A DNA stretch of 20,090 nt. Source: Hydrogenophaga sp. (GTDB lineage Bacteria; Pseudomonadota; Gammaproteobacteria; Burkholderiales; Burkholderiaceae_C). Within the stretch, counting starts at the first letter, position 1; each line of letters starts with the position of its first letter. A model generated the notes under the pieces. That model saw only the letters and a list, made by a program, of their open reading frames with translations. It did no database searches and had not been told where the DNA came from. The DNA is taken from contig JAGXRS010000221.1 of the NCBI GenBank assembly GCA_018335615.1, positions 1 to 20,090 of the forward strand. The letters are read 5' to 3'. Below, one piece after another: positions 14,176 to 20,090 of this stretch. Made by a program: the position numbers and the translations under genes.

Positions 14176-17169
14176 CTATGATTCCATTGGAATTATGGTG
14201 ACATCGGAATTCAGCGGTCCGATCTTCCGACGGAAGTCGAGTGTGTAGTCTCCAAACCGGTTGATATGGGCCGTGCGGAACGGAGCGAGACCACCCAGGA
14301 TCTCCGGCGTGACCTCGGCACCTTCGTCGCGAAGCTCCCGCAGTACACGTGTCATGCCGACCACGTTGTGCAGGATGATCATGTTGGCCACGAGGTGGTT
14401 GTACTTGATCACCTTGCGCTGCTCGTGCCGGATGTTCTCGGCAATGATCCCCTCGCCCCCGAAGAAGGACCAGCCGGCAAAGCCGTTGAACTGTTCGCTC
14501 TTGTTGGTCTCGGCGTGGATCACCTTGCGCAGCCCGACATCCCCGATGTAGCTCAGCAGAAACATGGTCCGGATCACTTTGCCGAGTTCGACGAACGCGA
14601 AGTACAGCTTGTTCTTGCGGCTGTAAGTGCCAAGCCGACGCAGGATGGCCGACGGCGTGATCTTGCCTGTCTTGATGGACACCGCCACCCGCAACATCGC
14701 CGGCAAATGCAGTTCAATCAGCTGCCAGTCGATCACGTCGCTGAACAACGCATTGATGTTTTGGTACACGGCGCCCGCCTGCGGGCGATGGAATTTCAGA
14801 TCCTGAATGCCCCGGATGCGCGGCATGAGTTGGATCCCGAGCAAGTGAGCCAGCGCAAAAACCGGGTAGCTCTGTGCCTGCGTGTCACCGTGAATCGTGT
14901 CGGGCCGAATGTCGGACTCGTTACTCATGAGCCCATCCAGGATGTGGATGCCTTCATAGGTGCCACAAGAGATGAAATGGCTGAACAGCGCAATGAACTT
15001 GTCGGAGACATGGTAGTAGCCGATGCCGCCGTACCCACCATAGCGGATGTGGTGCTCGGACAGCAGGTTCTGCTCGTACAGATTCCACTTGGTGCCGTCG
15101 GCCGAGGCGTGTTTGCCGGTGCCCCAGTAACCGGGCAGCTCAAACTTGTTGTAGGCGTTGATCACCTTGACGATGGCACTGTCCAGAAGGTCTTCGCTGA
15201 CGTATTTCAGGTTCAGCCAGGAAATCTGGCGCCGGCTCAACCCTTTGATCGATTTGGCAGTCTGAACAGGACCCAGGTTGCAGCCATAGCAGAACAAGGT
15301 CGTGATCACACGCAGGCGCAAGTCCTCAAGGCGGCTGTCGGTCCCCGCCAGGGGGCGAAACAGCTTGTGAAGGTCCAGCCAGCGCTCGGTGTCGATCATG
15401 ACGTCCACGATGCTGGCCGCTTCCATCCTCTCGGTGATCATGCCGTCGATGCGGGCGGCCGCCTCGACGATGTCTGAGCGCGGCGGCTTTCGGAGGATCA
15501 GTCGCCCATCGACGATCTCTGCGTGGGCGTTTTCCGGAAAACTGGCATCGATTTCCAGGGCTCGCTGTGCCATGGACGATCTGAGCTTCGACACAAAGGT
15601 GCCGGGCTCCGTCTCGATGCCCGTGACCTGCCCGTAGTCGCCCAGCTCGCGTTCAAAGGTTTCATCGTCGACCAACTGCTCGCGGTAGTCGTCGTAGCGC
15701 TCCCCGTACTTGATGAAGAGGTCGCCCGACTTCAGGTCGTCCTTGACGGCGTGCATGACCGCCAGCTCAAAATACCGACGGCGGACAGCTTCCACGCGAC
15801 CTTTGCCCTCCGGTTTGACCAGCACAAGCTTTCTCCATTGGGCCGACATCCAGCGCAAATCCGTGTCTTCGCTCAGACCCAGCATGTCCAGCGGCACGGT
15901 GTCGGAGCGGTTGTCTCGCAGTTTGGAGAGGGCCTCCATCAGTCGCTCCACCACCAGGTCCTCGCTGCTGGCCTTGGGCGATGCGATGTCGATGCAGTTG
16001 AGCAGCTGTGCTCGCACCATCTTGTACGGCTGCAGCAGGAACGGCAAGTGGTTTCGCCCGGCATAGGCCAGGTGCTGTTCACATTCGTTGAGCAGCTCGT
16101 CCACCTCAGCCACCAGGGTCGTGCTGATGGCTTCGACGCGCTGGGTGTCAGTCCCATCCAACCGGTAGGCCCCCAGGATGTCTTTGAGCTGCCCGACCAG
16201 CATGTCGGTTTTGTGGACGCGCTCCTGCTGGAACGACAGCAGTTTCTGCCGGGCATAGTTCTCCAGGTTCTGCATCAGGCGGATGAACAGGTCCGCGGCA
16301 TCGTCCAGCGATTGGGCGTGCTGCGCCCGGATAAAGATCACCGCCAGCGCATAGCGCTTTTGTGGCTTGAGTTCGGCCATCTCGGTCGCATTGAGGGCAC
16401 GCGCCAGGAGCCGGAACTGCTTGAGCTTGGGCACCGGCACCTCGGGCTTGGGAAGCTGCTCCACCAGGAGCTGCAGACGCCGGATGTGCTGGATGTAGGT
16501 GCGCGTCTCCTTGTTGGTGGGCCGCTTGGGCTCGCGCTTGAGCATTTGCCAGGGTGACGCCGACTCGCCCGTGGCCGTCTTAAGCAAGCCGTCGATCAAG
16601 GCCCTGGTCTGTGCCGTCAGTTGCCCAGCGATGGCGGAGAAATGCTGGTTGTTGCTCTTTTCCCGGGCACGAAACGCCATCCGGTCCAGCGTCGAGAAGG
16701 CCGGCAATTCGTAGCGATGGTGGACCAACTCCTCCAGCATCACGTTGATGATGTCGGCCACGGCGTGTTTCGTCTCGGCCGCGGTGTCCGCCACGACGTC
16801 CAGCCAGTCATGGCCCGCTGCGTCCAGCGAACGAACATTCAGATGGCTGCGTAACGCCGCAAAGAGCGCCGAGCGCGAGCCCGAGGCCTCCAAGCGCCTG
16901 AACTCCGTCGCCAAGGGTGGCCGAATCACGCCCGCCTGCAGCGCAATGTGCTCTCGAATCACCTGGGGCACCTCGGTCAGTGGGATGAAATATCCCAGAC
17001 GCTGGAAGACCTTCAGGTGGATCAGCGCCGCCATGCGCAGCAAGGCGCGCTTGCCGATGTCGGCAGCCAGGCGTTGTTCATCTTCGGTCGGCGTGTAAAG
17101 CTCCGCCAACTCACGGGGTGTCGGATCGGGCCTCAGGCTGGGATAAGCCGTTTCATGGAGCGTGGTCAT
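14176..17169 (-). CDS. tnpA: Tn3-family transposase TnpA, full length
   Basis: The product is 997 residues, the normal length for a Tn3-family transposase (Tn4430 TnpA is 987). The DDE catalytic triad is intact: D691 in HASADGTKW, D762 in IHGDTQAQSYPVF, and E892 in TNKSEQFNGF. The spacing (71 and 130 residues) matches that of Tn4430 TnpA. Other family blocks are the N-terminal DNA-binding region, YWGTGKHASADGTK, LAHLLGIQLMPRIRGIQD and FGGEGIIAEN. It catalyses replicative transposition, giving cointegrates that must be resolved by a recombinase, here the tyrosine recombinase encoded just upstream. ATG at 17169 has no normal ribosome-binding site; a GC-rich hairpin touches the start codon. No frameshift or internal stop is seen, so the enzyme should be functional. 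Confidence 0.96.
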   Translation of the reverse strand: MTTLHETAYPSLRPDPTPRELAELYTPTEDEQRLAADIGKRALLRMAALIHLKVFQRLGYFIPLTEVPQVIREHIALQAGVIRPPLATEFRRLEASGSRSALFAALRSHLNVRSLDAAGHDWLDVVADTAAETKHAVADIINVMLEELVHHRYELPAFSTLDRMAFRAREKSNNQHFSAIAGQLTAQTRALIDGLLKTATGESASPWQMLKREPKRPTNKETRTYIQHIRRLQLLVEQLPKPEVPVPKLKQFRLLARALNATEMAELKPQKRYALAVIFIRAQHAQSLDDAADLFIRLMQNLENYARQKLLSFQQERVHKTDMLVGQLKDILGAYRLDGTDTQRVEAISTTLVAEVDELLNECEQHLAYAGRNHLPFLLQPYKMVRAQLLNCIDIASPKASSEDLVVERLMEALSKLRDNRSDTVPLDMLGLSEDTDLRWMSAQWRKLVLVKPEGKGRVEAVRRRYFELAVMHAVKDDLKSGDLFIKYGERYDDYREQLVDDETFERELGDYGQVTGIETEPGTFVSKLRSSMAQRALEIDASFPENAHAEIVDGRLILRKPPRSDIVEAAARIDGMITERMEAASIVDVMIDTERWLDLHKLFRPLAGTDSRLEDLRLRVITTLFCYGCNLGPVQTAKSIKGLSRRQISWLNLKYVSEDLLDSAIVKVINAYNKFELPGYWGTGKHASADGTKWNLYEQNLLSEHHIRYGGYGGIGYYHVSDKFIALFSHFISCGTYEGIHILDGLMSNESDIRPDTIHGDTQAQSYPVFALAHLLGIQLMPRIRGIQDLKFHRPQAGAVYQNINALFSDVIDWQLIELHLPAMLRVAVSIKTGKITPSAILRRLGTYSRKNKLYFAFVELGKVIRTMFLLSYIGDVGLRKVIHAETNKSEQFNGFAGWSFFGGEGIIAENIRHEQRKVIKYNHLVANMIILHNVVGMTRVLRELRDEGAEVTPEILGGLAPFRTAHINRFGDYTLDFRRKIGPLNSDVTIIPMES

Positions 17170-17170
17170 G

Positions 17171-17188
17171 GGCGGGGACTGCCCCGCC
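17171..17188 (-). promoter_or_regulatory. tnpA: GC-rich hairpin abutting the tnpA start codon
   Basis: On the mRNA strand, GGCGGGG, CAGT, CCCCGCC form a perfect seven-pair hairpin ending one base before the tnpA AUG. The only purine-rich, Shine-Dalgarno-like bases are in its 5' arm. Such a structure should hinder initiation and could keep transposase levels low; the role is inferred. Confidence 0.55.
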
Positions 17189-17211
17189 GGGATGCTTGCC
17201 TACCCATCGCC

Positions 17212-18528
17212 TCAATCCCAGTGTGAATCGGTCGCCGGCTCATGAAACGAGGTTTCCAGCAGGCACTGGTTGTCTTCGGCGACGCGGAACATGTCGTCCA
17301 GCAGCGCGGCAATGACCTCGTCCAGCGCGTCACGGGACAGGTGAGGAATCGTGAGCTCGTACAGCGTGCCCTCGGTGTTCAGGCGCTGCATGGCAAACCG
17401 TTCAAAGCAGGTCTGCTCGATCAACCGGTGGCCGCGCGCCAGGCCGCGCGACTGTTTGCTGAGCCTGGCCAGGGTCATCGTGACGCGCAGGACCGCCACA
17501 GACAGTGTTTCTTCGGCGGGTGGGTGTGCAACACCCGCCTGCTCTGTCACCAAGAGCAAAGGTGGCTGTAGCAAATGGCCTGGCGGCGCCAGGGCAGCCA
17601 GTCCCTGCTCGAAGCGCGCTTGCAGACTTGAATTCGATGCATCCAGGTAGCGCATGGCCGATTTGACATCCTTCCAGCCGACGTACTCCATCAGCTCCTT
17701 GATGTCCCAGCCGCTGGCGCGGGCCCACCCGGCAAAGCCGCGCCGCATGGAGTGGCTGCTGTACTCCTCGGGCGACTCAACGCCGGATTCAGCGAACAGG
17801 CTGCGCAGCAAGGGGATCAGGCTGTTGGCATGCAGGCTTTCGTCGGCGACATGCCCCCAGCGATCGATTTTTCGGAACACCGGACCCTCGGTCAAGCCGG
17901 CCAGATCGATCCAGGCATTGAAGGCCGCCACTGGACATAGGCGGGAAAGGGCTGGACATCTAAAAACGCGGCCCTGATGCTGCCTGTCGCCTTTGCTGCG
18001 GCCCAGGTAGCAGGTCATGCCTTGGCCGGGAGTGACCTCGATGTTCTCCACACGCAGGTTGACCAACTCGTCGGAACGGAATCCCCGCCAAAACCCCAGC
18101 AGCATGAGGCTGCGGTCGCGCATGTGGCGCAGCAAGGCCGCGCGGTCACCAGACTGCTGCGCATGGTTGATGGCGGTATCAAGCCACTGATCGACCTGCT
18201 GAAGCACGGCCAGTTCGAGTGGCCGGGCGCGCTCTTCTGGCACGCTGTGGACGGAGCGAATGCCCTTGAGCACCTGGCGCACCAGAGCCGATTTGGTGGG
18301 ATCTGGAAAGCCCTGATCTGTGTGCCACCGCGACAGCGCCGCCAGCCGCTGGCGCAGGGTGTTGATGGCCAGGGTAGCCGCATGGTCGGCCAGGTAACGG
18401 GCGATGGCGTCAGCCGTGGAAGGCAGAAAACCTTTCCACTCAACTTCATAATGGCGAATCGCCGAAGCGTAGCTCCGGCGTGTGTTGTCGCTCTCAGCTG
18501 CCTCAATGTATTGGGCAAGACGGGTCAT
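17212..18528 (-). CDS. Tyrosine recombinase (TnpI/TnpS-type cointegrate resolvase) with long C-terminal extension
   Basis: The product is 438 residues. The N-terminal SAM-like core-binding domain spans about 1-95 (NTRRSYASAIRHYEVEWKGF) and the catalytic domain about 100-305. Active-site residues are R151 in GFRSDELVNL, K179 in GRSKGDR, H259 and R262 in SSHSMRRGFAGW, W285 in YVGWKDV, and the nucleophile Y294 in AMRYLDA. All are present, so the enzyme should be active. The remaining 144 residues after the tyrosine are unusual; most such recombinases end soon after it. The gene is oriented with tnpA and lies 42 bases before it, as expected for a transposon resolvase of the TnpI/TnpS kind in place of a serine resolvase. 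ATG at 18528 lacks a good ribosome-binding site, but no in-frame start exists upstream before a stop. Confidence 0.92.
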   Translation of the reverse strand: MTRLAQYIEAAESDNTRRSYASAIRHYEVEWKGFLPSTADAIARYLADHAATLAINTLRQRLAALSRWHTDQGFPDPTKSALVRQVLKGIRSVHSVPEERARPLELAVLQQVDQWLDTAINHAQQSGDRAALLRHMRDRSLMLLGFWRGFRSDELVNLRVENIEVTPGQGMTCYLGRSKGDRQHQGRVFRCPALSRLCPVAAFNAWIDLAGLTEGPVFRKIDRWGHVADESLHANSLIPLLRSLFAESGVESPEEYSSHSMRRGFAGWARASGWDIKELMEYVGWKDVKSAMRYLDASNSSLQARFEQGLAALAPPGHLLQPPLLLVTEQAGVAHPPAEETLSVAVLRVTMTLARLSKQSRGLARGHRLIEQTCFERFAMQRLNTEGTLYELTIPHLSRDALDEVIAALLDDMFRVAEDNQCLLETSFHEPATDSHWD

Positions 18529-18637
18529 ATCGCGGTCGTCAGGGCTACTACTCCGTCAGGAGGATTGACGCCAGCCGATGTTTTTTTCGCAGCCATCGTA
18601 TCGGGCTTTGGAACGCACCTGTCGCCGTGAGGCGAGT

Positions 18638-18967
18638 TCAGGAAAATTGCAGCTCGATCTTACCGGCGCGCCGCCGCACCGGGCCAACCACGATCTTCAC
18701 ATCGTGCCCCAGCTTGGCCACCAGCTCGAGCAGCTTGGCTTCGCTGACACCGCGGAACTGACCGCGCGTGATGCGCGAGACCTTGGATTGATCGATGCCC
18801 AGCAGCGTCGCCGCACCTTCTTGCGTCAGGCGACGAGCCTTGATCGCACGGGCGATCTCGGCCGCGAGCTGGGATTTACGCTGCATCTCCGCAGCATCGG
18901 TGTAACCCAGGTCGGCATAGACATTCATGCCGCCTTCTTCAATCGTGATTTCGTTGTGCCGATTCAT
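18638..18967 (-). CDS. XRE-family antitoxin (HigA-like) of a toxin-antitoxin pair
   Basis: The product is 109 residues from ATG at 18967, chosen because AAGGAG lies seven bases upstream; a longer form from ATG at 18994 (118 residues) would start two bases after the frame-restored toxin stop. Residues about 35-92 form an XRE-type helix-turn-helix: ARAIKARRLTQEGAATLLGI, then DQSKVSRITRGQFRGVSE and LVAKLGHDVKIVV, the form usual in antitoxins paired with Gp49/HigB toxins. It should bind and neutralise the toxin and repress the pair through the palindrome upstream of it. Toxin-first gene order fits the HigBA type. Its frame is intact although the toxin frame is not. Confidence 0.9.
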   Translation of the reverse strand: MNRHNEITIEEGGMNVYADLGYTDAAEMQRKSQLAAEIARAIKARRLTQEGAATLLGIDQSKVSRITRGQFRGVSEAKLLELVAKLGHDVKIVVGPVRRRAGKIELQFS

Positions 18968-18996
18968 TTGCGTGCTCCTTGCTGCGCCTGCCATGT

Positions 18997-19343
18997 TTAG
19001 AAATCCTGCTTCGCGCCTTTCAGGCGGATATTGATCAAATCCATGTCCGGTTTGGGTGTGGCAATGTCACTTCTAGACTTCTTCTGGAAGCAGTGCAAGA
19101 CATAAACCCAACAGCTAACTTGACGGTGTGGACAGCCCGGAAGGTGTTACCGTGATGGTCCTGGACGACATCCAGCACACTCGCCGAGCCGAAACCGGTC
19201 ATCACCTTGGCATCCTGGTGTTTACCGCCGGTTTGAGCCAAGTCGATGGCATGACCGAAGATTTCCTTGGCGTCCTCCGGCATCGCATCCAGGTCGCGCT
19301 TGGCGGAACTGACCCATTTGACGAGTTTGCGCGCTTGCTTCAA
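18997..19343 (-). pseudogene. Gp49/HigB-like toxin gene with an apparent one-base deletion
   Basis: The first 78 codons read as a phage Gp49/RelE-superfamily toxin: KLVKWVSSAKRDLDAMPEDA, HAIDLAQTGGKHQDAK, GFGSASVLDVVQDHHGNTFR and AVHTVK. At about 19107-19112 the frame changes. The current frame ends at 19035 with an atypical tail, while the -1 frame continues with the expected family ending WVYVLHCFQKKSRSDIATPK and then PDMDLINIRLKGAKQDF to a TAA at 18999-18997, two bases before an antitoxin ATG. The span, 347 bases, is exactly one base short of 116 codons. The toxin is therefore probably inactive as written, unless this is a sequencing error or a programmed -1 shift. The start is uncertain: TTG at 19343 is the first start after an upstream stop and has no ribosome-binding site. 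Confidence 0.8.
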
Positions 19344-19354
19344 TATTGCTTGTG

Positions 19355-19384
19355 ATTATGGCTGTTTGGGCATAATTCTGTCCG
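19355..19384 (-). promoter_or_regulatory. Candidate promoter and palindromic operator of the toxin-antitoxin operon
   Basis: On the minus strand CGGACA (19384-19379) and CATAAT (19360-19355) are separated by 18 bases and resemble -35 and -10 boxes. The -10 box is one arm of an inverted repeat, ATTATG (19355-19360) and CATAAT (19371-19376), with a 10-base spacer. A palindrome over the -10 box is the usual place for an autorepressing antitoxin to bind. Confidence 0.5.
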
Positions 19385-19455
19385 ACTCGTTGAAAGCTTG
19401 CTGTGGCTTCTCTCAAAACAAAAAACGAGGCAAATCTTACCGACGAGAAAAGTAG

Positions 19456-19476
19456 AGAACCTTGATATCAGGTTCT
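19456..19476. repeat. Near-perfect palindrome, candidate recombination core of the transposon resolution site
   Basis: AGAACCT (19456-19462) and AGGTTCT (19470-19476) are perfect inverted arms around the seven-base centre TGATATC. Two inverted arms around a 6-8-base centre is the form of tyrosine recombinase core sites. It lies upstream of the toxin gene in a region with no gene, a plausible resolution-site position. CAGGTT appears again nearby on the other strand (at about 19530). Confidence 0.4.
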
Positions 19477-19764
19477 TCCACTTGCGTACTGGTGCAGCGT
19501 TCGTGCCCACACACACCGATCGGCCTAACCTGAACTGCCGTAGGATCAGGCGGTGATCATCGTCTTACGATTGCTGATCTGGATACATACGCGTAGTGCG
19601 ACTTGATGGGTATCTGCCGGCACCGTCTACCTGCTGGAGGGGTTGTGCAGAAGCTGCCTTCTTACAAACGATGCCGTCACGAGGTGGTGTTAGCTTGAAG
19701 TGGGCGCACCTGTCGTTGCGCTCATGCAGGCAGTGGGGAAACATCCTGCGTCGGCACCACGACT
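19477..19764. other. Non-coding region, no supported gene
   Basis: I see no credible coding frame, RNA or terminator here. The ORFs crossing it have unlikely composition and no recognisable motif. It holds TACAAACGATG (19663-19673) and TCATGCAG (19722-19729), which also occur left of the transposon. Confidence 0.5.
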
Positions 19765-20090
19765 TCATCCGATCGGAATAAGCGGCTCTTGCGCCAGGCG
19801 CTTCATCTGCAGACTGACGCTGTTGCGATGCCGGCCCAGCATCTTCACCCGGTTGCTGAACGTGTACACCGCCGCAACAAACGTGGTTCATCCCCGTCTG
19901 CTCAATGTTGACCAGCGCCCTCGGGGCCTGATGCCTACGCTGAAGGTGGTGGCCGTAAGGTTCAGATACTCCGTCATCGCATCGTCGAATCGGAACATGG
20001 CGGCGGCCCAGGTTTCAAAGAAGGGCAACAACGCGCCTGGGTCCGTATCACTCAAGTGGATCTCCGCTCCGGCCGCACAAGCTCGGGGGG
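19765..20090 (-). pseudogene. Remnant of an unrecognised protein-coding gene (5' end beyond the window, interrupted)
   Basis: Read on the minus strand from the window edge, one frame gives protein-like sequence (IHLSDTDPGALLPFF, then AAAMFRFDDAMTEYLNLTAT) down to a TGA at 19890-19888. The same frame resumes at once with TTFVAAVYTFSNRVKMLGRH and continues to a TGA at 19767-19765. Between these, a second frame reads ALVNIEQTGMN, which also looks coding, so two compensating frameshifts or a nonsense mutation are possible. I do not recognise the family. It looks like a decayed gene next to or inside the transposon. Confidence 0.4.

Noticed and set aside
14266..15477. Long plus-strand frames opposite tnpA (also 15523-16557)
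   Set aside because: They are antisense shadows of a transposase with an intact catalytic triad and show no family motif.
18618..18642. Hairpin over the antitoxin stop codon (TCGCC-GTGA-GGCGA with outer CCTG/CAGG)
   Set aside because: The short stem has a three-base bulge and no T run follows on the minus strand, so it is not convincing as a terminator or attenuator.
19565..19891. A 108-codon minus-strand frame in the right flank
   Set aside because: Its composition is unlike a real protein and the coding-like signal at 19765-20090 is mostly in a different frame.
1..20090. CRISPR arrays, tRNA or rRNA genes
   Set aside because: No regularly spaced repeats, cloverleaf-like sequence or rRNA segments were seen on either strand.

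Overview
The window is GC-rich and gene-dense and looks like a member of the Burkholderiales (Comamonadaceae or Alcaligenaceae type). The reasons are the high GC content, a Bug/TctC-type periplasmic binding protein beside a CoA-linked catabolic operon, and the general gene style. This assignment is inference only, because no rRNA or marker gene is present.

Region 1 (1-8913, minus strand) is one tightly packed catabolic operon. It reads from 8913 down through a 32-codon small ORF, an enoyl-CoA hydratase/isomerase-family protein, an NDP-forming acyl-CoA synthetase, two acyl-CoA dehydrogenase subunits, two SDR dehydrogenases (one with a degenerate second SDR half), a carboxymuconolactone-decarboxylase-family protein and a Bug solute-binding protein cut by the window edge. 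Most neighbours overlap by ATGA or lie 3-8 bases apart.

Region 2 (9168-13895) holds a divergent SMP-30/gluconolactonase-like gene, a LysR regulator (minus strand), and a plus-strand group of an LLM-class flavin-dependent monooxygenase, a flavin reductase with an N-terminal extension and a third SDR. A good intrinsic terminator lies between the reductase and the SDR. Together the genes fit a route in which a cyclic alcohol or ketone is oxidised (SDR), oxygenated by a two-component flavin monooxygenase (possibly to a lactone), opened by the SMP-30 lactonase, activated by the CoA ligase and degraded by beta-oxidation-like steps. The substrate cannot be read from the sequence.

Region 3 (about 14126 to beyond 19476, possibly past the window end) is the transposition module of a Tn3-family transposon. 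All its genes are on the minus strand: a Gp49/HigB-like toxin that appears frameshifted, an XRE antitoxin, a tyrosine recombinase with a long C-terminal extension acting as cointegrate resolvase, and a full-length TnpA with an intact DDE triad. Palindromes upstream of the toxin look like an autoregulatory operator and a resolution-site core. A GC-rich hairpin abuts the tnpA start codon. A candidate inverted repeat lies just beyond the 3' end of tnpA, and the other end was not found.

Region 4 (19477-20090) holds no intact gene, only the remnant of an unrecognised coding sequence at the right edge.
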